The notes under the pieces: model-generated
What the model saw: only the letters and a program-made list of their open reading frames with translations
Database searches by the model: none
Told to the model about the DNA's origin: nothing
Program-made: the position numbers and the translations under genes
Assembly (NCBI GenBank): GCA_021399435.1
Contig: JAJTUP010000043.1
Coordinates: forward strand, 496,001-560,000
Direction of reading: 5' to 3'
Source of the DNA: Diaporthe sp. PMI_573
Lineage: Eukaryota; Ascomycota; Sordariomycetes; Diaporthales; Diaporthaceae
DNA length: 64,000 nucleotides
Shown here: piece by piece, positions 33,513 to 43,460 of the stretch
Layout: each line of letters starts with the position of its first letter
Position numbering within the stretch: position 1 is the stretch's first letter

Positions 33513-34664
33513 ATGGCGTCGAGCGCCGCTAGTCCAACTACGAACTCCTCGGAGTTCGCTGAGTCTGCCTACTTTGCTGTCGAGGATGCGTCATTAGGAG
33601 AACGAATCAAAGGATTTCAGCTCGATCTCAGCGACGAGGATCTCAGATGCCTCCAAGCCAGTCTTCCTCTGAACGACAAGGTTGTCAACGCTGTCCTGCA
33701 CATCCTGGTGACTCTTGCGCCAATTACTTTCACGGCTGTTGACTCTCTTGCCAATATTGCTCCTAACTCAACAAGGCGCTATCTTCAAGCTCCAAATGTG
33801 TTAGGCCCCGGGACGGTCATCCTTGTTCCCATCCATACCCCCCCTTCTGCTTCATCCAAGAGTCGCTGGGTCCTGGCTACGATTAGCTCTGGCGTCCTCC
33901 GGATCCTGGATTTCTCACCAGCGCATGGCGACACCAAATTCGCTGAAGAGAAAATCAAGACTCTGTTTCCTGGCTGCGAGCTCAGCCGGGATGATAACGA
34001 AAAGGAACATGCCTACCAAAGCAGTAGCGATATCGACAGCGGTGTCGACATGCTCGCCAAAGCATTCTATACCATCACAGGTTTTCATGGAACCGCTATA
34101 ACAATCTGGAGGGACATCCTGTTCCTCTTACTAAGAACGGCTATGGGGCAGACCTGTGATATTCCCTGGGCCAAGAAGCTTGACGCAAATGCTCTGGCTA
34201 TCGATGACGGCCAAGTGGACGGCCTGAGCATGCGGCAGCTTTGGTGCCCTGGACCCGACGGTATTGTCCAGTATGATGCTGCTTGCAGGGAAATTGATGC
34301 GCAAGAAAGGTATCTCGCCAAACAGCGCGAACGTCTAGGAATTGTAAGGCTCAAGAAGATAGAAAAGAGAGCTGGGGTGGCTGAGCAGGGACGTCGTGCC
34401 TACGACGTCTTGCGGAGCCTGTCTGAAGTTAGCTTGCAGCAGGCTCAGACGCTCGCTGCGGAGAAGGCGGACTGCGAAGAAATGTCCTTAAAGATCAGGA
34501 ACTCTCACCTAGGGTTTCTCTCAGGAGACCACACAGAAGCCCATTTCCGAGGATGCGTGGAAAAAGCGGGGATATTGCTCAAGTTCAGAGACGGCGTGGC
34601 TACTACACTTCTTCAAGTTGTTGAGGTGTTGGATGAAACTGTGAAAGCGCTTGAAGGCGATTGA
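33513..34664 (+). CDS. Ulp1-like (C48) protein with altered catalytic residues
   Basis: A single 383-codon exon; the ATG sits in a good context (CAAAATGGCG). Residues 30-190 follow the SUMO-protease fold order: LNDKVVNAVLHIL, SRWVLATI, ILDFSPA and AYQSSSDIDSGVDMLAKAF. In active C48 enzymes these hold His, Asp, Gln and Cys. Here the His is Arg (SRW for xHW) and the Cys is Ser (DSGV for DCGV), while Asp and Gln remain. The C-terminal half is a Gln/Glu/Lys-rich coiled coil (about 250-340). It is most likely a catalytically dead, SUMO- or ubiquitin-like-binding relative; whether it still binds is unknown. It is convergent with an SP-RING gene relic 350 bases away. The frame is fully intact. Confidence 0.7.
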   Translation: MASSAASPTTNSSEFAESAYFAVEDASLGERIKGFQLDLSDEDLRCLQASLPLNDKVVNAVLHILVTLAPITFTAVDSLANIAPNSTRRYLQAPNVLGPGTVILVPIHTPPSASSKSRWVLATISSGVLRILDFSPAHGDTKFAEEKIKTLFPGCELSRDDNEKEHAYQSSSDIDSGVDMLAKAFYTITGFHGTAITIWRDILFLLLRTAMGQTCDIPWAKKLDANALAIDDGQVDGLSMRQLWCPGPDGIVQYDAACREIDAQERYLAKQRERLGIVRLKKIEKRAGVAEQGRRAYDVLRSLSEVSLQQAQTLAAEKADCEEMSLKIRNSHLGFLSGDHTEAHFRGCVEKAGILLKFRDGVATTLLQVVEVLDETVKALEGD

Positions 34665-35015
34665 AGTTGGGCAGCGGAGCCCCGCGTACCAACAGCACGG
34701 ATTTAGGTCGTCGATAATTTATGGAATGAATTCTCTCGAAGTCCAAACTCCTGTTGTTTGTCACAACCGCTTGGCCTAAAAATATGCCTGCTTTCAATAT
34801 TGAAAAAACGTATCGGTGTGAAGGTGATCGCCAACTCCCAAAACCAGGACCTGGGTTGTGTTGCTTCCTCAAGCCAATGTGTTCTTGACACCAACTGAAG
34901 CTGCAAAGCTCTACCTCTCAGTCTAGACACCTAGTCTCTACCATCAGCAAGCGATCCATGCCTCTGGGTTTCTATTCCCAATCTCAGCCTGTCAGCTCAT
35001 AAAACCTAGTCGAGC
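34665..35015. other. Spacer between convergent Ulp1-like and SP-RING genes
   Basis: Presumably holds both 3' ends. No gene or structured repeat was seen. Confidence 0.4.
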
Positions 35016-35870
35016 TCAATGATCTCTCTCGCCGCCCTCTCTTGACTTGCTTGATCGGTTGCGTAAGTTAGCGACAGGACCCTTCGAAACTGGGCCATCA
35101 CCGTCAATGCCAGCATCGTCGTCGTCAACTGGCTCCATGACGGCCCGCCACGTGCCATCAGCTGCAACAAGTATCGACTTTGTTTCAAGTGTGTTTTGCT
35201 CCTCCAGTTTTTTACGTACACTGACCAGAAAGCTATCGATACGAAGACTTCTCGGCCTGGCATCCCCAAAACAGATGTGGCATTCCCACTTATCGGGCTC
35301 CGATGGCTCGAGACGTTTCGGAGTTGTACAGACGTACTGCGGGCCATTATTGATCGCCTGCTTGATTGGGCGTGTGTTGAGCCACGTCTCAAGGTCGAAG
35401 CATTCCATGTGAGTGCAGGCTGAGCCACGGGCTGGTATCGAAAATATGCTCGCGCTGAACGGGTCGGTCAAGTCTATGGAGAGTTCCGACACTGTGACGC
35501 CACTTCTATCAATCACGGCAATTCCGTCCTCGTCTGGAACCGCTCCGATCCTCTGCTTGGGGTGGGAGTCGGCGGTTGTGTGTTTCAGAATGTGATGAGC
35601 TTGCGACTCCGGCAGGCGGGTCTCGACATTGGTATCGCGTCGGTCAGCGAGGCCTTTGTTGCCGAGCTCCATCAGATGCATACTGACAGCCTCTTGAGAT
35701 CTCAGATCCTTGATGCATATTCTTTCGGGCTAAGTGGCATCCACCTAGTCTTTACTAGTATCTCAGGTGTTTCTCTTTTAATAAGTTCGCTTATGAAGCA
35801 TTTCGATATGCTGCTGCCTATGAGGAAAACCCTCAAACAGCTCGCCACCAACATTGGCGATGGTCTAAGA
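35016..35870 (-). pseudogene. SP-RING (MIZ) zinc-finger protein, frameshifted
   Basis: The open part (35681 to 35016, 221 codons) has the Siz/PIAS-type zinc finger: CTHMECFDLETWL, then WECHICFGDARP, then LRIDSFLVSVRKKL. It is followed by an acidic stretch and a basic tail. SP-RING proteins are usually SUMO E3 ligases or chromatin-complex subunits. Upstream, 35700-35870 on the same strand reads CLRVFLIGSSISKCFISELI in another frame that appears to continue into it, so a one-base frameshift near 35725 breaks the gene. The left end of the hAT element at 35900 cuts off anything further upstream. Confidence 0.7.
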
Positions 35871-37796
35871 AGACAGGTAAGCTTGTATGGAAGCCTGGGC
35901 AGTGATCTTATTGGATTGGAGGCAATGTGGATTGGATTGGAGTGGACAGAAAATGGCTGGATTGGATTTCATGTTTCCCAAAATTTGGATTGGATTGGAT
36001 TGATTGGCAACAGGCTCCTGGAGCTCCAATGGCCTAACCCGATATGGCCAGGTCTAAGCCTAATTTGGTGGTTGTGACGTAGCCTCCCGTCACACACCAC
36101 CACGAGACGCGCACCTTCTGTAACACCCAAACGCGCAACAGATAGGTCGAGCAAAAACATGCAGGAAAACGCGTCGCTCGCGTCTACAACAGTCATTTTA
36201 CTATGGCAGACGTGTCTAAACAGTCCACTCACCAGCTACACCATGGCCACTATCTCCAGCTATTTCGGCGCTACCAGCGCTCGGCGTCCGGATTCTGACA
36301 GAGTTATTCTTTCTCCCGCATATATTAGCCCTCGCCCAAATGACTCGGCCGGAATCCTAATCGAACCTGACGAATTTAAGCTGAATGGGAAGTATTATGT
36401 TCGCTACTGTGCCGTAGCAAAGTCCCAAAAGCACACTAAGAAGAGGACATCAGTTGTCTGGCAGTATGGTGAAGATATACAACTGAAGCAGGACGCAACG
36501 AAGAAGTTCTGGTACTGTTATCTGTGTGAGCGGCAGCAGCGCCAGCAGGGGCTTCCAATTTCCGGCAAGGGCAACTGCACTGCCTTAGACCACCTCGAAT
36601 CGAAACACCAAATTGACAGGGAGACTGGTGAGCATAGACCAGCAAAGAACGACCCCTCACAGCCGTCAATTGTCGACTTCAACAGCATATCAACCGTTGT
36701 ATTCAAACGCCGATTTGACGACTTCAAGGAGCTTCTTATTCGATGGATCGTCTATTGTCACATCGCCTTCTTCCAAATCGAGAACCTCTACTTCCGCGAC
36801 CTCCTCTTCTATGTATTTCCAGGCCTAACAACCCTCCTACCAAAGGCGAGCCTCGTGATTCGCAAATGGATCATAGAGGCATTTGAGGCGCGCAAAGAGA
36901 GGCTGCGTCAAGAAATGCAAGCGGCACACAGCAATATATCGATATCGTTCGATTTATGGACATCGCCGAACTACCAGGCCACCCTGGGGTGTGTCGCGCA
37001 CTTTGTCAGCAGAAATGGTAAGAGACGAACGGCGGTGCTGGCGCTTCGCGAACTGGTTGGCGAACATTCAGGAGAAAACATGGCAGATGTCCTCCTACAC
37101 ATATTTGGCGACTACGGGATCAGCGGCAGAATCGGTTATTTCATGGCTGACAACGCGACTTCGAATGATGCCTGTATTGACCTGGTCCTCCAAGCTCTTT
37201 ATCCGAACATGAGCAAAAAACATCGCCTACGACGACGCCTTCGGTGTTTCGGCCATATCGTCAACCTTTGCGCCCAGGCCTTTATTATGGGAAAGGATGC
37301 TGAGAAGACCTGCAAGGATCTGGAATCGGCGTATCGAGAAGGAGACTTAACACGGATTGGCGAGCTGTGGAAGCGACGTGGTGCAATTGGAAGGCTCCAC
37401 AATATCGTACGGTATATTAGAGCGAGTCCTCAACGCCGCCAATTCTTCAGATCAATCGAAATAGGCGGTGAACTGGCTGCATTCGACGGATTAGAGGTAA
37501 GGCCCTTATTTCGCGCCGCATTTTAATGCAACAGCACCGTATATTCCCACTTCAGAGACTGATATTCGAGTGTCATGCAGCTTGTTCAAAGCCAGTCGAC
37601 GCGCTGGAATTCTTATTTTCTATCGATTGGACGCGCCCTTAACGTCAAAGAACGCATCCAGCTCTTCTGCGATCAATATGAGCCTCCACTGGGTGACATG
37701 GGCGTCCTGGATAACCGGCTTACACCGCGGCAATGGGATGAACTCGGACACCTCCATGACCAACTCGAGACATTCTACGAAGCCACAATCATGAAC

Positions 37797-37804
37797 GAAG
37801 GGAG
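37797..37804. repeat. Left target-site duplication, GAAGGGAG
   Basis: Eight bases directly outside the left inverted repeat of the inner element. They are identical to 41142-41149, as expected for hAT integration. Confidence 0.95.
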
Positions 37805-37816
37805 CAGAGCAGGCCA

Positions 37817-37985
37817 TCGGTCGATCGGATGGCCAAATCCCATCCGATTCCGATATCGATTTGAAATCGATCGAATAGACTGAAGCCCATCCGATTCCGA
37901 ATCGGATTGGTCTATATCGGATCGGATCCGATCCGATTTGCCTATATCCGATTCGGAATCGGATATCAGATCTGCTAAATCGGAT
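37817..37985. repeat. Left subterminal ATCGGAT/ATCCGAT cluster
   Basis: Eleven copies of ATCGGAT or its complement ATCCGAT lie within about 170 bases next to the left inverted repeat, several overlapping as ATCGGATCGGAT. Such clusters are typical transposase-binding sites of hAT elements; the binding itself is inferred. Confidence 0.8.
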
Positions 37986-38017
37986 GGGGTGCGTATTTGA
38001 GGCTATTCCCAGTTATA

Positions 38018-40795
38018 TTAGCTACGTTGTGCCCATCTAGTTAATTCCCGTGCAATATCACTTTGTAACGCCGTGCTAGATGCCCGATCTAGCAATTCAA
38101 GTGGCAATTCAGCCTTGTAGACGCCTGCTTTGCTCCAAGACCTAATACACTGGCTGGCGCCAATAACGTGCCGCTGAAGACAAGACCTCCGTGCTGACAC
38201 CATCTGCCCAACGCTACTAAACTGACGCTCAGTTTCTGCTGCTGCTGAAGGTATCGTGAGGAAGTCAACTGCCATATAAGACAGCTTCGGGAATCGTTTT
38301 GCGCCAATATCCCGCCACCACGCGATTGGGTCGTTTAGGTACGCCTTTGAGTTGACTACTGGCTCAACAAGGTATGTATCTAGCTCGTCTTGTTGTATAT
38401 CCTCTCGTTGTATGGGCTCAGGGTCCTTGCCTTTGTTGCCCCTTCTCCTCTTGTTTGCTAGCCGTGTATCTTGTGAATTAGGAACCTCGTCGTCAGCGTC
38501 GTTCGCGAAGAAGCGTTTGCGGCGTTGAAGCATGTCGAGGACTGGTTGTTGTTCGACCTCAGTCTGGGGGTTAAAGTCAGGTCGCGGTCTACTAAGGATT
38601 AGTTAAGCAAAGACTATTAATATATGTATAACTCACTTATTTTTATAGTCCTCCTCCCATCGTTCCCTCAACCTGGTAGTATAGTGGTCTCGCCATCTAG
38701 ACCCTTGCCGTTGAGACTCAGCATCAAAAATACCTTGCAACCCAGTCATCTTGAGGCTTGGATTAAACACCACAGCAGCGGCATAGGCCAAGCTCGTGAG
38801 TTTATCGTAGTAGTGCTGTAGCTTCCACAGGCCTACCCGAATATATGCCTTTAAGAAACGCCGTTCTTGGTCGCCAAGATGCTCGAAGATCTTCACGATC
38901 CCGGGGATAGGGTCGCCTGTAGGGTCAATAGGGTTTTCTCGTTCAACATAGCACTTGCCCTGCGCACAAGATTCGAGGTGAAGCAGCAAATACTCCATCT
39001 GAGGAAAATACTGATCAAGAGAGCCAGCAGGTCCGATGCCTTGAAGCTTCTTCGAGGCAAACTTGAAGGGAGAAAGGATATTCTGAATAGCCTCAACCAC
39101 ACGCCAATCCTGGGCCCCCAACTTGAACTCGAGAACCGGCGGCTTATCCTTTTCCTTCGAACCAGCTGCGTCCCACTGGTACTCAAGGTTTTGGTGTAGT
39201 CGTTTGATCGCCGGCTGTAACTCCAAGGCACGCGCCGCCATTGCCTCGTCGCTTTGCCACCTCGTGGCGTTGTTGTGAACCCATTCCTTGGTGGTAGCGG
39301 AAGGGTCCAGTTCTGTTTGGGCATCACGAAACGCGCCAACGAGCTGGCTGCTTCTGTGGAAGCAGTTGCCATGGTTGTGAAGCTTACCAAAAGGACCTCG
39401 TTTTTGGTACTTTTCCATCGTTTTCCTGGTTAGCTGACTAGGCGTAGAGTAATCAAAGGCGCACGCGGCGGCTTCAACTAATTCGTCAGATACGTCAGAA
39501 TTGTTGTACTCATCATCCTCGTCCTCAGTATCAACAAAAGGATCAGTATCTAAAGCATCATCATCCTCATCCTCACTAGCCGAATCCTGTTGCGTAAGGT
39601 CCTCCTCAGGGTTGATGGCAACTTCGTCAAAGGCACGTTCTAGAGCCTCGTTTTCCTCGTCCTCGTCAGCGAAGCTGTCTTGAAGCCAGTTTCGGAGGAC
39701 CTGGTCAAGCGGCAGGCGCTTACAACCCTCACCATACATCAAGGCGCGGGTACAGAGCTGCAAAACGTGCAGACCACAGCTAATCTGCCTCTCCTCAGCG
39801 TCGAGCCCGAGTGCTTCGCCAATCTTGGCCATCGTTGTCCTATTCTTAGACTCGTTATCCAAGGTACAGTAGCCCACGCAATCTTGAATCTCAAAAAAGC
39901 GGATTATGGCTAAGATTTCCTCAGCAATATCAGAACCTCTGTGGCGCTTCGTCAAAGGTGGCAAACCTAACAAGATGGTCCATCTGTTGAAGTCTTTGTC
40001 GATGAAATTGGCAGTTAACCCTACGAATGACGTGAATCTCCTCGAGGTCCAGCCGTCAAACGTTAGATGGATCAAGCCGCGCGCGCTTCGAAGGAAAGCT
40101 CTGATTTTGGGTAGGGCGCGGTGATATTCACGCAAAAGGAGGCGAACAAGGGTTTTCGAGTGTGGTAGGTCCTTCTCCTCAAGCACGGGGTTGTTATACA
40201 GCTGTTGACGGCGCCAACGAGTATCATTCACGATATTGAATGACAGATTCGAGCAGACAAGCCATTCAAGTATCAATAAGTCGTTCACCGGCTTCTTGAA
40301 GCGTATTATTAACTGCCCGTGGACTGCTTGTTGCGCCGGTTTCGAAAAGTCGATCATGGAGTTGAGGGTCCTCTGCGAGGGTACAGGCGTAGACTCGGCT
40401 TCATTAATCTGCACAGCATTCTAGGCGTCAGCTTATGAACCCTCATCTATTTTGTCACATACCTTAGGGTCTATAACGCCATGGCTATCCTTTAGATGCT
40501 TCTCGATGGACCTGCTAGTTGTAGCCACGAATTTGGTATCCTTCGCAGGTTTCTTTGCAAGAAAACAAGACTCGCACACCCAGATCTGATCTTGGTTTTT
40601 AGGCCGAGAACAATCTCTGAGTCTGAAGCCATATCGCCACCACCATTTGCGTTCTTTTGTTGGGTTATGGTAGTTGGCAAGCCCTGGGTAAGCTGCCCAG
40701 CGTTCCTCAGTCCAAACGGAGTAATCAGGGTAGCCCACGATCTCGGTATCTTGTGGCGTGGAGGAAACGAGGGACGAGGGCGTAGGTGAGTCCAT
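38018..40795 (-). CDS. hAT transposase, 896 residues, intact
   Basis: Exons 40463-40795, 38637-40420 and 38018-38591 join across introns 40421-40462 (GTATGT...CTAG) and 38592-38636 (GTGAGT...CTTAG). The result is 897 codons including the stop, with no interruption. Visible parts are a BED-like zinc finger (CESCFLAKK...KHLKDSH) in exon 1, TFDGWTSRR (first Asp about residue 233), CTLDNESKN (second Asp), a Cys/His motif SCGLHVLQLCTRAL and a long acidic insert (EDEDDDALDTD...). NNATRWQSDE and the hATC dimerisation domain YMAVDFLTIPSAA...ERQFSSVGQM follow. It would cut and paste the element using its end repeats. The start is chosen because it lies upstream of the finger and after the only stop. 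Confidence 0.95.
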
Positions 40796-40961
40796 TTTTG
40801 GCGCCCGCGAGGTCGAAAAAGAAACAATTCTTCGAGTACTAAAGTAATGTAGGTATGAATAGGTAAAGATTCTACGCGTTCCTCGCTTAATAATATACCT
40901 GGAACGGCCCTAACCAGGGCCTCTAGCGCCTTTAGTTGATAAGGGTCGCGATAACCTCACA

Positions 40962-41125
40962 TCCGAATCGGTCAGATCCGATATCGATCGGATGGCCTCA
41001 AAATATATCGGATATCGATCGGATGGATGAGCCATCCGATCCGAATCTTAATCGGATGGCTGGCAAAAAATCTTATCGATCATCTATCGGATCGGATATC
41101 CGATTCGGTCAGATCGGATAGCCGA
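40962..41125. repeat. Right subterminal ATCGGAT/ATCCGAT cluster
   Basis: About ten copies in both orientations next to the right inverted repeat, mirroring the left cluster. The stretch from 40796 to 40961 should hold the transposase promoter. Confidence 0.8.
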
Positions 41126-41141
41126 CCGATGGCCTGCTCTG

Positions 41142-41149
41142 GAAGGGAG
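41142..41149. repeat. Right target-site duplication, GAAGGGAG
   Basis: Identical to 37797-37804. Removing the inner element with one copy restores the host transposase frame. Confidence 0.95.
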
Positions 41150-42534
41150 GCAGTGGACTCTTGCGGATCATTTTCAATCGTTGGATTGGCTAATTGATGA
41201 AATCCAACTTGCTCGGCAAAAATTTGAACAACTTGCTGACGATGCCCTCCGCAAGCGTGGCCCGAATCAGCAGGATACCCAAAGCGAAGTCGATGACTAT
41301 AATTGGCTTGCTGCGGCAGCAGAAGTTGCCTGGAAGAAATGCGAGAAGTACTACAACAAGGCTGATGATTCGCCCGCTTACTACGCCGCTATATCGTTGA
41401 ATCCAACCCTCAAGAATCAGTGGTACCATCAGGTTTGGAATGAGAGCGATGATAAGCGTGCCTGGATCCAGGCAGCGGTTGGGGCTGTCAAAGAGCTCTG
41501 GACTGAGGAATATCGAGGAAAGTTTGCTGGCGGAGCCCCAGTTCCTACTCACATCTCTAAGGCGCCGGAATTAAAGGAGAAATCGTTCACCTCGGTTCGG
41601 AATCACAAGCGGCTTAAACTACGCCAGTCCGACCCTAAATTAAGTCATGAACTACCCTCGGTGGACCACTACAACGAGTTTATCACCACTGACGTTATCG
41701 GCCTTAAGGATGACGAAGAATTCGATCCCATTCAGTACTGGAATGAGCGCTACCACTCGCAGACGGACCTAGCTCGTATGGCGCTGGACGTGTTGGCCGT
41801 GCCTCCCATGTCGGATGAGAGCGAGCGCTTATTTAGCAGTGCCAAGCTCCTCCTTACGGATCGTCGTTCACGACTTCGGATGGACGTAATCGAAGCCAGC
41901 GAGTGCCTAAGGGCTTGGTATGGACGCCCAGAGCGGAAGGCATTTGATAACTCCAGTATCGGCTTGATGGAAGGCGAAGCAAAGGGTGAGGCTGGGACCA
42001 GTGGGCGGGGTGCGGCAGGGGAAGAAGATGGCGGTGGAGATGACGGTAGTGAGGAGTCAAATATATTGGAGAACACTGCTGGTGAGCATACTTAATGAGC
42101 TCAGGGTTTAGCTAGTATCATGGGATCTTGTGTCGCAATTTCTGATGGATCTGGATCGTAGGATAAAAGCTCTTGATTTTTTCTCTCTGACGACTGAAAA
42201 GAGGTCGGTTTCTTATTCATAAGGTCAATAGGGCCGCCAGGGCCGTTGTGTTGAACTTGCATTTTGGGAGACAGAAGGTAGCTGATACCTACCTTTGACT
42301 GGAAGATTTTCCTTCCGGTTGATCAATTGTATGACGTTTTGGTCTGTTCAATGTGACATCTTGTTCTACATCATATATCCTCGACGTTTATTCAGCGGCT
42401 TACTAATCGTCCCAAAAGGGTAAAAATATGATCTGGATCAGTTCTGGATATCCAGGAGGCAGCATGCCTTCGCCTCTGGACTGGATTGGAGTGACCCTCG
42501 GATCCAGCTCCAATCCAATCCAATAAGATCACTG

Positions 42535-43460
42535 CTCGTGGCGCTTGGCCGGCACGGGAGGGTAAAGGACCGTGCCTGCGATTGATTGCCCCGGCCCGGT
42601 TGGGATCTCTTTCTCGAAATGAGGGCCGACGGGCATTATGTTGATGAAGAAGGGGCGGTTGTCAACATCGGCTGCGGCATGCTCTAGGAACTCGTCCGAC
42701 GTCTCGGCAAGGACGTCGGTGGAGTAGCGCCCGGGGAGGTAGTGTGGCAGGTCCTGGTTCCTCTGGTACGTGGCGTTATAGTAGATATATACGTTCGGCT
42801 CCATGAGGACTGCGCGAAGAACAGACGATGTGTGAGCATGGCAGAGCTCCTTCACCATCTGGCATGGAGGCATTATGAAACCGAGACTTACAGTTCGTTT
42901 CGTTGAAGCCACCCGGGTACGGGTCATTCCATGTGACCGTCGAATGGCGGTTCATGAGTTTACCCGTGTAGTAGGTATTGTACCCCGCCTCCTGCATCCA
43001 CACGGGAGCATAGTCGTCGTTGAGCCCTTCGCTGATAAACTTGGTATATCCTCCTATTCGTATGCGGTCAGAACGGTATGGAGGAATGACCCGGTCTGGA
43101 GATCCTACCGTGAGGGGGAGCCACGTCTGTTACGTTAGTATTGTGGCCGGTCCTACCAGTTAGGTAAGAGACCCGCGATGGGCAGCACTGCGACATGGTG
43201 TAGAAATGCTGGACAGCAGGTTGATAGTCGACCGAGTTCAGGAGCTTATCCTAGTCGTCCGTCATGATGACCACGAAGTTGGGTCTCTTCCCAAGGCTGC
43301 ATCGTGATGAGGTGGTCCCGGCTGCGAGGGCAAGGCAGGAGAGGAGGGTCGGTCAGGGTAGGGCGGACCATGGTGACGGCGATCGTCGACTTGACAGGGA
43401 GCTGGAGACAAGACGGACTCAGATCCCACGCTGTCACTTTTCGCCCAACCGTAGAACAAC
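42535..43460 (-). pseudogene. Arylsulfatase-family (S1) gene, broken
   Basis: On the minus strand the family order is visible. PNFVVIMTDD (first metal ligands) is followed immediately by an in-frame TAG at a site where relatives have Gln. LNSVDYQPAVQ follows, then, after an apparent deletion, the formylglycine signature CCPSR (TMSQCCPSRVSYLTG). GYTKFISEGLNDDYAPVWMQ, YYTGKLMN, WNDPYPGGF, an intron and RPFFINIMPVGPHFE come next. The enzyme class hydrolyses sulfate esters after conversion of the signature Cys. The frame is cut at 42534 by the outer hAT element and the C-terminal third is not found on the far side. The front end near 43370-43460 is out of frame. Confidence 0.85.

Larger units (their letters stand above)
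37805..41141 (-). mobile_element. Complete hAT element (inner), 3337 bp
   Basis: Both ends carry a perfect 19-base terminal inverted repeat (CAGAGCAGGCCATCGGTCG at 37805 and its complement ending at 41141), flanked by an identical 8-base target duplication. Inside is one three-exon transposase gene (complement 38018-40795) with no stop or frameshift. The subterminal 170-180 bases on each side hold dense ATCGGAT/ATCCGAT repeats. Everything an autonomous hAT element needs is visible. It sits inside the coding sequence of an older hAT transposase, so its insertion is the later event. Confidence 0.95.
36243..42095 (+). pseudogene. hAT transposase of the outer element, split by insertion
   Basis: Exon 1 (36243-37496) begins MATISSYFG and contains a BED-type finger (FWYCYLCERQQ...H), SFDLWTSPN (first Asp), MADNATSND (second Asp) and RLRCFGHIVNLCAQAF. 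An intron at 37497-37580 leads to STRWNSYFL and then, at 37804, to the inserted element. Reading resumes at 41150 exactly in frame (DHFQSLDWLIDEI), with the hATC domain TDLARMALDVLAVPPMS...ERLFSSAKLL, and ends at 42095. Without the insertion the product is 807 residues with no stop. The transposase was intact when it was interrupted and has changed little since. Confidence 0.9.
35900..42534 (+). mobile_element. hAT element (outer), carrying a nested hAT insertion
   Basis: The left end starts CAGTGATCTTATTGGATTGG at 35900, and the right end at 42534 is its exact inverted copy over 21 bases. Both ends are followed inward by repeated GGATTGG units. The transposase (36243-42095) is on the plus strand. 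Total length is 6635 bases, of which 3345 are the inner element plus one target duplication; the element itself is therefore about 3.3 kb. The eight bases outside the two ends differ (AGCCTGGG and CTCGTGGC), so no target duplication is present. The right flank is sulfatase coding sequence and the left flank an SP-RING relic, indicating rearrangement after insertion. Confidence 0.85.

Noticed and set aside
35562..36077. 171-codon plus-strand frame
   Set aside because: It crosses the SP-RING antisense region and the GGATTGG repeats of the hAT end; the repeats alone create the open frame.
35900..42534. Possibility that 35900-42534 is a Starship
   Set aside because: End repeats, length and transposase domains are all hAT; no tyrosine recombinase is inside.
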